A stretch of DNA of 64,000 nt from Nemertoderma westbladi. Lineage: Eukaryota; Xenacoelomorpha; Nemertodermatida; Nemertodermatidae. Made by a program: the position numbers and the translations under genes. The notes under the pieces are model-generated. The model was not told where the DNA came from. It saw only the letters and a program-made list of their open reading frames with translations, and made no database searches. Location of the stretch: contig JAUCBJ010008640.1 in assembly GCA_032718475.1 (NCBI GenBank), positions 1 through 64,000 of the forward strand, given 5' to 3'. Below are positions 21,301 to 30,684 of this stretch, piece by piece (position 1 is the first letter of the stretch; every line of letters starts with the position of its first letter).

Positions 21301-24095
21301 AATGCCAATAAACACCACCGCACTGCCACCGCGAAGTGTACCTGTGAACCGGGCTTAAACTTTTATAATATATTTACGTTTACACGTCAATTTTATTAAA
21401 TTGTACAGAAACTGGAAAATTTTAAAAATTTACTCTCGGTCTAGGAAATAGTGTGGATGTGGTATGAGCTGCATATTACCAATGCGAGGTATCATTTATC
21501 AATGACATTGCCTTAAATCGCCTTTCATTTTAAATGGTTTATTGAAATCTAACCGCGATATTGAAATGCTAAATATTGCTAATATTGCTAAATATAAATA
21601 TTGCGAAATGCTCTGATTACCCCCCTGAAGTGACCAATTAGATGACTAATATTATGTTACTATATGTCATGCGACTATGTCTTGTGACTATATGTCATGT
21701 GACTATGTCTTGTGACTATATGTCATGTGATTATATTTCATTATGTGACAATATGTCATGTGACTATATTTCATATGTGACTAGATGTCATGTGACTATA
21801 TTTCATTATGTGACTATATTTTATTATGTGACTATTTCATTATGTGACTATATGTCATGTGACTATATTTCATTATGTGACTATATTTCATTATGTGACT
21901 ATATTTCATTATGTGAATATATTTCATTATGTGATTATTTAATTATGTGACTATATTTCTTTATGTGATTATATTGCATTATGTGACTATATTTCATTAT
22001 GTGACTATATTGCATTATGTGATTATATTTCATTATGTGACTATATTTCATTATGTGACTATATTTCATTATGTGACTATATTTCATTATGTGACTATAT
22101 TTAATTATGTGGCTATATTTCATTATGTGACTATTTCATTATGTGACTATATTTCATTATTGTGACTATATTTCATTATGTGACTATATTTCATTATGTG
22201 GCTATATTTCATTATGTGACTATTTCATTATGTGACTATATTTCATTATTGTGACTATATTACATTATGTGACTATATTTCATTATGTGGCTATATTTCA
22301 TTATGTGACTATTTCATTATGTGACTATTTTTGATTATTGTGACTATATTACATTATGTGACTATATTTCATTATTGTGACTATATTACATTATGTGACT
22401 ATATTGACTAATATAATTATAGAACCCGAAGACGATACAACTAGAATTCAAACGACAACGACAACTGAACCAGAAACCACAACAACCTCTGATTGCGACT
22501 CTTGCCTGAGGGCAATTCAATGGAATGATAAAGATAATAGTAAGTTGTTTTGCAATATTGTAGTATTATAGACTTTCAGTTAGGTTTTATTGTTTTTGTT
22601 TGTTATTTCTATTTATTATTATAAATTGTATTTTATTAAGATTATTGTCCGGGTGACACATCTAACTACTACACGATGGAGTACTTCTGCGACTACAGAT
22701 GTAAACCAATTGTGGCCAGAGATCGTTGCGATGACTACGTACATTGTGGAAACGCAAACGATGAAAAATGCTGTCATTGTGGTAAGAACATAATATAATA
22801 GACATAACATACTCTATACCACAGACATCTAACTCTCTGGTAGTTCTGCTATTTTTATACCAAAGCGAAACTGCATTAGGAATATCTACCAAGTTCTAAA
22901 TTATAGTATATTAAAGTATATTATAGTATATTAAAGTATATTAGTTTATATAAATCATAAAGACGAGTAGCTTTTCGCTGCCAACGAGTAAGTTAATTAA
23001 AGTATATTAAAGTATATTAAAGTATATTAAAGTATATTAAAGTATATAGTATTATATATTTGATGTAAGTTATATCATAATATATAATAAAATATAATAA
23101 TATATTCCCCCAGACCATAAATAAAATAATCTTCTTGTATTAATATGCCAATAAAATGTGGAAATAATATTCGTTTTTAAATTTTCTTTAACAGATACTA
23201 CTACTACTAGGATCGGCATGCTGCATTGCAGCTGCATTTTTAAGAATGTTGTGCCGGCTTGTCAACAAAATTGCACCCCCACAACTCCCTATCACCCATG
23301 ACATTTGCTAGATCATCCGCATCTTTAAGGCCAGTGTCTTTTAAGATGCGTCTCAAGAAAGTCATGGGCTGTCCACCATGCTTATTCACTCCATGAGGCT
23401 GCCAAAGTACAAGATTATGCACTGGCTGGTCCTCACGGCGAAAGCAATGTCCTGCAAAGCGGAGGCGATTTTGTTCTAGTGTCAAGCTTGGGGGAACCAA
23501 TGAGACACCTCCAATGTTATATAGTGTCTGGTTGGAGATGTGTGCATTGTACTTGACACAATGAACCCGGCGTAGCATTCTTGTGAATGTGCCATCCAGA
23601 GATTTGGTGTCCTCAGCAGTTAGAGCCCAGCATGGACTCCCATAGAGGAGTACTGGAACTACTGCTGCTCTAAATAGTCGGACCTTAAGTTTCCGATTAA
23701 TTCTCGGTGACTTCCAAATCCTGGAAAGCCTATTCAAGGCTGCCCATGCCTTTCCCTTACGTATTCGAAGGTCCTCACCTGACTTCCGGATCCATGATCC
23801 CAGGTAACAGAAGTCGTCGACATGCTCAAGCATACCATCCTTTGAACTTATGCTCATCCGATCAGAGACTTGCTGAGGACTTTCAAAGTTAACTGTCAGA
23901 ATTTTGGTCTTTCTGGAGTTAATAAAAAGACCAACACTAGAAGCAGCATGTTCTAATGAGCTGAGGAGCCGTTGGGCTCCCTCTAATGATTCTGAGAGTA
24001 CTCCTAAGTCTCTAAGTCTTAAACCTTTAACAGATGATGTGCCAGGAATAACTACGACAACATATGAAGAATTTGTATTTCCTTCTGGGTTTTAA
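18251..24095 (+). CDS. host gene, 3' part: Thr/Pro-rich linker plus Cys-rich module
   Basis: Six exons can be assembled by consensus splice sites: 18251-18379, 20607-20630, 21075-21128, 22423-22539, 22641-22781 and 24034-24095. Every junction is phase 1, no stop interrupts the joined frame, and the last exon ends in TAA. The product (C-terminal ~175 residues seen) begins with a proline/threonine linker (PTPTPTPTP, then TTTTEDE), continues with further Thr-rich pieces (TTKTTSG, TTTSPTVPPTTT, TTTTTEPETTTTSD), then a module with ten cysteines (CDSC, YC, FCDYRC, DRC, HC, KCCHC) and a short tail EEFVFPSGF. Such linkers are typical of secreted or extracellular proteins and O-glycosylation. I do not recognise the Cys pattern as a named family. 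The 5' exons and signal peptide are not identified. Confidence 0.75.
18380..20606 (+). other. host gene intron 1 (identified part)
   Basis: The intron carries a G run at 18758-18768 and a decayed LINE-B remnant (19392-20060). No exon-like segment with phase-1 splice sites was seen in it. Confidence 0.55.
19392..20060 (+). pseudogene. decayed LINE-B remnant in the intron
   Basis: KDYAMRTATTNW near 19395 and VTDTDRADDITMLSNIQAYAQLVLN near 19942 match LDYAMRTATKCED and VTDTDFADDIALLSNTLADAQLLLN of the LINE-B RT at 8548-8889. The two blocks lie ~540 bp apart instead of ~90, so about 450 bp of other DNA sits between them. The FADD box reads RADD. It is old and inactive. Confidence 0.7.
20607..20630 (+). 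CDS. host gene exon B (24-nt microexon)
   Basis: Acceptor TTTTGTTTCAG ends at 20606 and donor |GTAAGA starts at 20631. In phase 1 it adds only C-ETTKTTS-G, in frame with both neighbours. Consensus signals on both sides of so short a segment, and the preserved phase, support a real microexon. Confidence 0.7.
21075..21128 (+). CDS. host gene exon C (54 nt, Thr-rich)
   Basis: Acceptor TTGTATTTTAG ends at 21074; donor |GTAAGC starts at 21129. Phase 1 translation is EPIIEFTTTSPTVPPTTT. The length is a multiple of three, so the exon could be skipped without changing frame. Confidence 0.75.
21641..22405. repeat. 18-19-bp minisatellite in the intron before exon D
   Basis: About 40 units of TATATTTCATTATGTGAC with variants (TATGTCATGTGAC, TATTTCATTATGTGAC). 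The left part uses a TATGTCTTGTGAC form. The array ends about 15 bp before the acceptor of exon D at 22421-22422. Reading frames through it in both directions are a by-product of the 18-bp period. Confidence 0.95.
22423..22539 (+). CDS. host gene exon D (Thr linker to first cysteines)
   Basis: Acceptor TATAATTATAG ends at 22422; donor A|GTAAGT starts at 22540. Phase 1 translation opens EPEDDTTRIQTTTTTEPE and ends SDCDSCLRAIQWNDKDN, so the first CxxC pair of the Cys-rich module lies here. The acceptor has almost no pyrimidine tract and sits directly after the minisatellite. Confidence 0.75.
22641..22781 (+). CDS. host gene exon E (Cys-rich module)
   Basis: Acceptor TTTTATTAAG ends at 22640; donor |GTAAGA starts at 22782. 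Translation begins NYCPGDTSNYYTMEYFCDYR, continues through RDRCDDYVHCGN and ends DEKCCHC. Eight cysteines in 47 codons, with the two from exon D, make ten. The pattern suggests a disulfide-bonded extracellular domain. I cannot name it. Confidence 0.78.
22905..23046. repeat. TTAAAGTATA microsatellite-like repeats
   Basis: Ten-base units ATTAAAGTAT recur in two blocks (22912-22945 and 22996-23046), separated by about 50 bp of unrelated sequence. Confidence 0.8.
23186..24035 (-). mobile_element. 5'-truncated LINE-A inserted at a splice acceptor
   Basis: CTTTAACAGAT occurs at 23186-23196 and 24025-24035 and is the target-site duplication. The LINE lies on the minus strand with its (TAG)n 3' tail at the left (plus strand ACTACTACTACTAG) and the truncated 5' end near 24010, after CTCCTAAGTC, followed by 14 bp of filler. 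The duplicated target contains the 3' splice site CTTTAACAG, so one acceptor now stands on each side. The right one precedes the last exon. Confidence 0.88.
23240..23857 (-). pseudogene. LINE-A RT C-terminal fragment (intact 205 codons)
   Basis: One open frame reads MSISSKDGMLEHVDDFCYLG, then KGKAWAALNRLSRIWKS, LLYGSPCWALTAEDTKSLDG, LRFAGHCFRREDQ and RELWGCNFVDKPAQHS. It is the thumb and C-terminal region of the RT, without the catalytic FADD box, which was lost by 5' truncation. It is close to the copy at 48140 (for example LFRAAVVPVLLYG against IFRAAVVPVLLNG). Confidence 0.9.
24034..24095 (+). CDS. host gene last exon
   Basis: Acceptor ACCTTTAACAG ends at 24033. Phase 1 reading gives DDVPGITTTTYEEFVFPSGF then TAA (24093-24095). 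AATAAA occurs at 24103-24108, very close to the stop; a further polyadenylation signal may lie downstream. The acceptor is part of the target-site duplication made by LINE-A. Confidence 0.7.
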
Positions 24096-26654
24096 TTTGG
24101 AAAATAAAAAGTTCCGGTAAGTGATGGTACATATTTGAACAAAGTTGCAATTTGCCATACGAGAGATTAACAATAATGTATTCATAGTATAATAATTATT
24201 TATAATTTAACTCGGTATTTTTTATTCAAAATGCGATTGATCATTAACCCTTAATGACGTTACTTTAGTTATATATACATTATACATATGCTTATTTTAA
24301 CTATTTATTGGGTTCAAATGACGTTTACCCATAGTGACACCATTAATGATCTCATATTAACTATGTATAATAATTGCTATTATATCTATTGTATTAAACT
24401 TTTAGTTTTATCTATATAGCCGTACTGCCGCCTAATTAATTATATTAACTACTATGTACCATATTAAAACAGATCATTCATGACTCGTGATTCTTAGGTC
24501 TTCTTTGTTTTCATGTGTTCAGGTTCAAGTTGTGGGCACAACTTATTATCTTGTGCGCAGAACTTAACGGTAGTATCTACAAGTATAATATATATTTTGT
24601 TTTCAGTTGAGGACACAATATTCCCCTCTTAGACCAACGACTTCGCATTATACGGTGTCAGCTTAATATTTGTTCATTTCTCATGGTAGAATGTAACACA
24701 AACTGTATATCTTTATTTAATAATTAAGAAGGGTAAATGTCTTCAGTGTGGTATGAGGTTTAATGTCTACTTAACAGAACGAGCCGGTGTTGGGAATACA
24801 TAATTCTACAACCCTATACGAAGCACAACATCAATCTATGAAATTACTCTGATACAGTATATATACCGGTATATGTATTAATAATTATTAAATTATCTAT
24901 TACTCACTTGTTTCTCAATTATTTATCTATAATAAAATATTTCGGCACCAATACCTACTGCATTACAAGTTATATTTTTTATTCAATCATATTGTAAAAA
25001 AAATTATTATCTTTTAAACCCAAGACCACTATAATCAGAGTAATAAAGATAGTGGTGTCAGATCCAAATAGATGGGTTTGAACAAGATTGACATATGGTA
25101 GATGTTGATTGAGGGGGGGGGGGGGGGGGCGGGGGGGGCAGGATATCGCACAAAAGTACTACAAAACATAAAATTAATTCAGAACCAATTATAATAATTA
25201 CTATACAATTAATTATAATAATAGTATGAAACCACTAAATTCACCCTAATACCAATTATAATCAGAACTAATGACAACCTCGGACAACAAATATTCAAGA
25301 CAAATCCGCCAATCAACGGATAGGTGAAACTTGGTACAAACATGCTGGTGTTTGACTTATAAATATCCAATATCTCAAAAACTCAAGCAGGTACGCAAAA
25401 ATTTTAATAACAAACTCTACATAAATTTTGGTTGCGCACAAGACTATATTTTTTGTGGCGTTTCGAGCAAGGGGTCACTGAAAAATAGCGGTTTTGAAAA
25501 TTTTAAGTCGAATTTCACCGATTTCAACTCGTCGAATAGGCACCTACTTTTTTATTTGAGATATTCAGTCATCTGAGCAACATATTTGAGCCTCGGAATC
25601 TTTTCAAATATCGCCAATCTCGCACAGAACGTCGCCAAAATTTGTTAGTTCGGCAAAAAAACGCACAAATTCGTCTATTAGAGTAAATTATTTAGTTGCG
25701 GAATAATTATGATTCAACTAGAAAAGCCAGCCACCCTGTAAGGAGACGGAGCTATTCAGCTGGCGGGGTGATACATTATACAAAATAACAGTTGATGTTT
25801 GATTACTGTCTGGGTTAGAGTGAGATAGTAATAAATTTGGCAAGTAATATACTTCTCTGCAGCTTGGTCCTATCCATTCAATAAATAGTAGTAGCTTACT
25901 AGGCCCTCATGAGTACCAGCAGCTGGTGTTTCTATCGTTAGGTTGATGGCAATTTTCGTGTTATGGGCTATATTTCGAAATAAAAAAAAGACTCTTTAAT
26001 AATTTCTTTCGAAACTTATTTTCCACATCCTGTGGTTGAGCTGCGTCGATTGATATAACTTTCATTGACGGACGAGCTATAGCTTCGGAGGAGTTCACCC
26101 GATATACATAGATACATAGATAGATAGTGAATACTTTTACAGTAAGAAGTCCTAACGAACTTCTAATAATATAGTAAATTTATTGAAAGGTCAATGATTA
26201 TGTGCCGCTTTCTGTTCATTAACTCTTAGAGAACATAATAAAGGTCATTTATGTATTGAACGTTTATTGAACTATTATTGAACTGTTATTTATGTATTTA
26301 TGCATTTATTGATGTATATACATTGTTTTGAGTGTAACTTGAACGAAGATGTGATCCCTTTCGATCTCCTTTCGTGATGCTCAAGCACCTCCAGCTGGTT
26401 TATTATTATATATTTTTACTGTAGCTGGCGATTGTTTAGAATCGACGATTGTGAAGAAATCATCAAGGGGAATTTTTGATCCCAGTGGATTTGGAATGAT
26501 GGTTAGAAGTTGATCCTAAGTATTTGGCACATCAATTCAGTATTCACATGCTGCTTCTGCTAGAAATCAGAATAGGTCACTACTATAGCAAAGTTCATTA
26601 CCTTGTTTTTATTTTTTGATATATTGATGTATTTATATTTGTTTTTTTTTGAGG
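24096..26654. other. intergenic, no gene seen
   Basis: AT-rich sequence with no supportable ORF or exon. A G tract with one C interruption lies at 25113-25138 and a short GATACATA/GATAGATA repeat near 26105. Nothing else stands out. Confidence 0.55.
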
Positions 26655-26893
26655 TTAGTGCCCGCGAGACATTAGTGGTCGTGGGCACTAATGTCTCAGT
26701 ACCTTTAGTGCCCGTGGTCACTTGGTCGCTTTGTTGCGGGCACTAATGTCCCATAGGACATTAGTGACCGCAAGACATTAGTGGTCGTGGGCACTAATAT
26801 GTCAGTACCTTTAGTGCCCGTGGTCACTTAGTCGCATTGTTGCGGGCACTAATGTCCCATAGGACATTAGTGCCCGCAAGACATTAGTGCCCA
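26655..26893. repeat. inverted TTAGTGCCCG cluster, duplicated 106-bp unit
   Basis: The decamer TTAGTGCCCG or its complement CGGGCACTAA, with small variants, appears about ten times in 240 bp and on both strands. A unit of about 106 bp containing ACCTTTAGTGCCCGTGGTCA is present twice (26701 and 26807). Several hairpins can form, for example CGGGCACTAATGTCC against GGACATTAGTGCCCG. Confidence 0.9.
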
Positions 26894-27060
26894 TCTCGCG
26901 ACTTCAGTATATGTAGTAGAACAGGGCCAGGAAGACATTTCTCGTTTCTGTAGTTCCTGATGATGCAAACGCAAAAGAACAAATTTCCAGTTGGGATCAT
27001 AGGCAGACTGCCCTATGTCTCTCTCTGCATCTGTTGGCGAAGGTACGCCACTGGTTCATC

Positions 27061-27215
27061 CACTGGGGTTGATAAAATGAGTACCAGTTAAATTACTGGG
27101 AGCAAATCTTGGGATAGAAGTAGCACCCACCCCGTCCCTTGGGTAGAAGCTATCGAAAGAGGAGCCTATGTTTTGCCTCCGACTTCGGCTGACTGTTTGC
27201 TTGCTTTTTGATTCA
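27061..27215 (+). mobile_element. second SINE copy (body, diverged head)
   Basis: It matches the body of the SINE at 12508-12733 in opposite orientation: CATCCACTGGGGTTGATAAA, GTACCAGTTAAATTACTGGG, GGGTAGAAGCTATCGAAAG, and the end GACTGTTTGCTTGCTTTTTG. The tRNA-like head is not recognisable. Upstream of 27050 the sequence is unrelated, so this copy is truncated or has a different head. Confidence 0.82.
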
Positions 27216-28050
27216 AAACACATTGAATCAGGATTCAGGTCACTCGATACAGGGCACCTTGTTACCCCTCCTTATTCAATTGTTTCTAAACCAACAATTT
27301 TTCGGCGCAACTACCATATTATGTAACTATTTATCGGCAATGTTAATAAAAATAATGAACTAATTCTCACTAACTTATCATTTTTTTTAATCAACACCCT
27401 GGTCGGGGTAAAATTGTCTTATTTCACGATTAAATGTAAAAGTAGCACAATAAATTTTACATTATACATGGAGTGCCCTGTAAATTATATTTTATATACA
27501 TACTTTTAAAATTAGACCGATGATAATAACTTTGCACATTATTGTGTGCAAAGTAGCACTTTGCAGCGTTATGACCCGAGTTTATTTATGTACCGAGCGA
27601 GCGAAGCGAAGGAAGTTTACATAAATAAACAAGGGTCTTTAACGCTGAAAAGTGACCTTTGCAAGCAATGATGTATGTAATTTTGTTACATTACGTCATC
27701 TTATCAGCGTTCGGTATGTGAAGAAAGGATTTTATGGATACTCATTTAAACATTTTAATCATGTACTTATTTGGAATATAAGTGAAATTTATGAACACAT
27801 ACACAGTATTAATTATACATTTATATCTAATTCAAGTTTATTTGAAGTTTTCTCCTGCTTGGATGTGATAAATCATCAATCCATCTTGACTTTAGTCGAC
27901 TGAATCAAACTGAGTCACCGACTGTGTCCGTTCAGTTTTACTGAACACTGTCGCCATTTTCTTTGGACATATTAGTGTCTTCTATTGGACGTTTCGACAT
28001 AATGGATTACTACGGAAGCCCAAAGCGGACAGCAAACTTCACACATTAAT
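27216..28050. other. intergenic, contains one hairpin
   Basis: No gene. GTTTATTTATGTA (27580-27592) and TTTACATAAATAAAC (27616-27630) form a perfect hairpin around a GAGCGAGCGAAGCGAAG loop, next to GCACTTTGCAGCGTTATGA. The ACTTTGCAGCGTTA motif recurs near 54330, so a small foldback element is likely. Confidence 0.5.
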
Positions 28051-28600
28051 GGGGGGGGGGGGGGGGGGGGGGTGGTTGACGGTATTGCACGTCATCCTCT
28101 CTCACACACTATTGAACTCTTGTCAGCAGGTTACAGTCTGTATTAAATGTCTGTATTATTATGATGTCTGCATTATTATTATTATGTCAGTATTATTACC
28201 TGCCCACTATCAAGTACTGCTGTACTGTAGGCCTATAGTGCAGTGCATTACCGGTCTGCAAGGGCCAATCCAGGCCCCACCTATCACCTACTCAATCATT
28301 CAGATATTAAATTTCTCTCCAAAACTGTAACAAAAGCTGACAGGAGTTCAATTGTGTGTGTGGGTGGTGACGGCATGTCCGTCACGCACACACACACCTA
28401 GAGTAAGGAGTGTCGGGTGTGTGTAGTTGACGGTTAATGTCCGTCACCCTCACACACACCCTGGCCCGTGTGTGTGGTTGACGCGAAGATGATGTCAAAT
28501 CAACCCAACAGTGGCCGCGGTCAAACGTACACAGAGATGGCAAACGTGTGTGTGAGAGTGACCTGAAGTACGTCACTCACACACACACACACCCCTCTTT
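28051..28600. repeat. G run followed by a series of (GT)n-TGACG-CGTCA-(CA)n hairpins
   Basis: After a 22-base G run (28051-28072) come consecutive hairpins: 28073-28118, 28354-28397, 28409-28460 and 28541-28593, plus a weaker one at 28468-28507. Each has a GT-rich left arm, TGACG or a variant, a short loop, CGTCA, and a CA-rich right arm. The first one (GGTTGACGG...GCACGTCATCCTCTC) recurs inverted at 54166-54210. Confidence 0.85.
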
Positions 28601-29409
28601 GTACAACCCCCATTCCGGGGACCGTTATTTCTATCGGTCGGTTCTGGGGTCGATATTGATTCCCTTATAACATCTTTATTCTGGATTTAAATTAAATTAT
28701 TTTGGCACCAATAGACTCAGAAGACCATTTTACGTTATTCTATTGTTTCAAAATTTATCAACTCTAAAGATTGCTTATTTGTTTCTCATGGGTTGAAGTG
28801 GGGACCTCAAACATACACATTTCTCTGGTGTGTTTAAGTTTTTGTCCAATCTCGATCCGGTCCCCAGTGTGATTGCGCACATTTCAGGTAGAGTCTACAC
28901 AAGCATTAACTCTACCGAATGTTAAACATTAAAAGATGTGCTGCCGTGTCAGACGATATGTGATTGGATAACAAATAATGTTCTGGAATATTCTTGAGAA
29001 ATAGAAAGGGTTTAATGGGAAGCCATAATCTTCAAATCCTTGTATTCGTAACTAACTCTGCAACATGATTTTGGTTGCGTACTGAATGTGTGAGGAAACA
29101 ATACGTAGATTCCAGTTTTGCTACCAATTTTAACTAAATATTTTAATATTTTTATTTCTAATAATTTATTGATAATAATCAAAGTAACCGATGTACTTGA
29201 AATAAATATTTAACTAAACCTAAGAAACATTCATTTAATTTCGCAGTATGTAGTGCCTAATAGTATATTATTGACTACATGATGTTCGTAACATTAATAC
29301 AGTCAGATAATATAGTAAGTTCTTTAATTCTGAATTACTTAATATTATATAAGAAGAAAACAATACATGTATTATTTCGTTTCAAAAATTTATATTTTAA
29401 TAAGCGATT
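28601..29409. other. left flank of the BEL element
   Basis: No gene. Sequence such as CATTCCGGGGACC near 28612 resembles the GGGGAC repeats at 46303 and 54070, so the BEL element probably landed in or near another repeat. Confidence 0.4.
29405..29409. repeat. target-site duplication CGATT (left)
   Basis: Five bases directly before the left LTR, identical to 46232-46236. Five base pairs is usual for BEL/Pao integration. Confidence 0.93.
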
Positions 29410-30606
29410 TGTTCGCGCTTTTGAAGACCTTTAGCAGTTTAACCTGCCAAAATTTATATGTCTTTTAGTTAATTAAAACACCTTTAGCATACGACAATAT
29501 TTTATGCTAATACGCAAAACATTAGCCGAAGTCAGCCCATGCGCGATCATTCACCCGATGGATCTACACCCGGGAGGCTGAATTCGGATGCTTAAATTTT
29601 ATTATTGCAGTGTAAGGTTGCAGTGTAAACCTATTGTATTATTCGATAGATCGTTAATAATTAATCTCTGACAGATATTATTGGCTTTCGGGAAATATTA
29701 ACAGTTCCTTTAGGACGTGGCGCTTTATCTATTTAAACAGAACTAAGACTTATACTAAAACGCAACGATACCGCTTATGATTAAAGTATAAAGCGTATTC
29801 TTTAGGAAATACTTTGTTACCAATCACAATCATACACACTATTCTGCCGACCGTCAGTATATTTGATCACACATAAAGAGAGCAGTAATTGACTCATGTA
29901 GGGTCTACTAAATAACATTAGATTCAATACACACCACATTAATATAAATCGCAATTGTTATATATAGCCGGTCTCTCTAACCTGTAGTGTATCAAGAAAA
30001 TTGGGAAATTTGGGTGATTTATCCGTATTATCCAAAGAGCAATATTTCCATCAACAAATAGGTACAATTAATAACTGACAGTAAATAACAGTACAAACAA
30101 TATGATTAATAGTGAGTTAAGATTGATTAGTTAAGTAAGTGAGTAGATTTGGTAACAGTTTATACTTTCGATAATTTAAGCAGTTTTACTAGAGTTCTTC
30201 CCAAAAGCCGGTGTTATGGCGAAAATGGGAACACAACAACAGAATCATATAAAATCATATGACTACTGCCACTATACGAGTATACCAAAAACCCTTATTC
30301 CACGAAGCCCCGTTCAACACAGAGGATGAGCATAGAGATAGGAAATTCAGTTCAGTAGCGCTGGGATAGGTCGAAATCAACGCCTACGCAAATTCTATTG
30401 GCCGACACGAACAGCAAGGCTAAGGCAACCTCTCTAAGCTAGTTGGCCGATTAAACTGAGCCCAGATATCTCCGTACAGCACATCAGCCAATAAGCTGGT
30501 AGCTTGCACTATTTTAGTTATAAATCCCTTTGAGAGTATTCCAGCGACTGGGGGGGAACTGGCCAGCAAAGGCAAACGTATCAGTTATCCCACAAAAGCT
30601 TTTACA
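29410..30606 (-). repeat. 3' LTR of the BEL element (left)
   Basis: Runs from TGTTCGCGC to GCTTTTACA on the plus strand, equal in length and apparently in sequence to 45035-46231. On the minus strand it carries ATTTATAA (30518-30525), a possible TATA box, and AATAAA (29598-29603), a possible polyadenylation signal. The inner side (30607-30615) is purine-rich on the minus strand (GGGAGCGG), a plausible polypurine tract. Confidence 0.95.
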
Positions 30607-30684
30607 CCGCTCCCAGAAAATGGGATTTAAGTCTATAAAATATAAAAAATCACAGTTTCTAAAATATAAAAATACTCTAAACAG

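Larger units (their letters stand above)
22782..24033 (+). other. host gene last intron
   Basis: Contains TAAAGTATAT tandem repeats (22905-23046) and a LINE-A insertion (23197-24024). No other exon signal was seen. Confidence 0.6.

Noticed and set aside
21642-22165. ORFs of repeated CDYISLCDY, HYVTIF and YSHIMK on both strands
   Set aside because: Products of the 18-bp intronic minisatellite. No splice or start context.
24600-28050. Search for a second host gene between the Cys-rich gene and BEL
   Set aside because: Several 60-90-codon frames exist but none has splice context or recognisable motifs. At this AT content they are expected by chance.
28049-28330. 93-codon ORF starting in the G run
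   Set aside because: Its first codons are the poly-G tract and the rest crosses hairpin repeats. No protein character.
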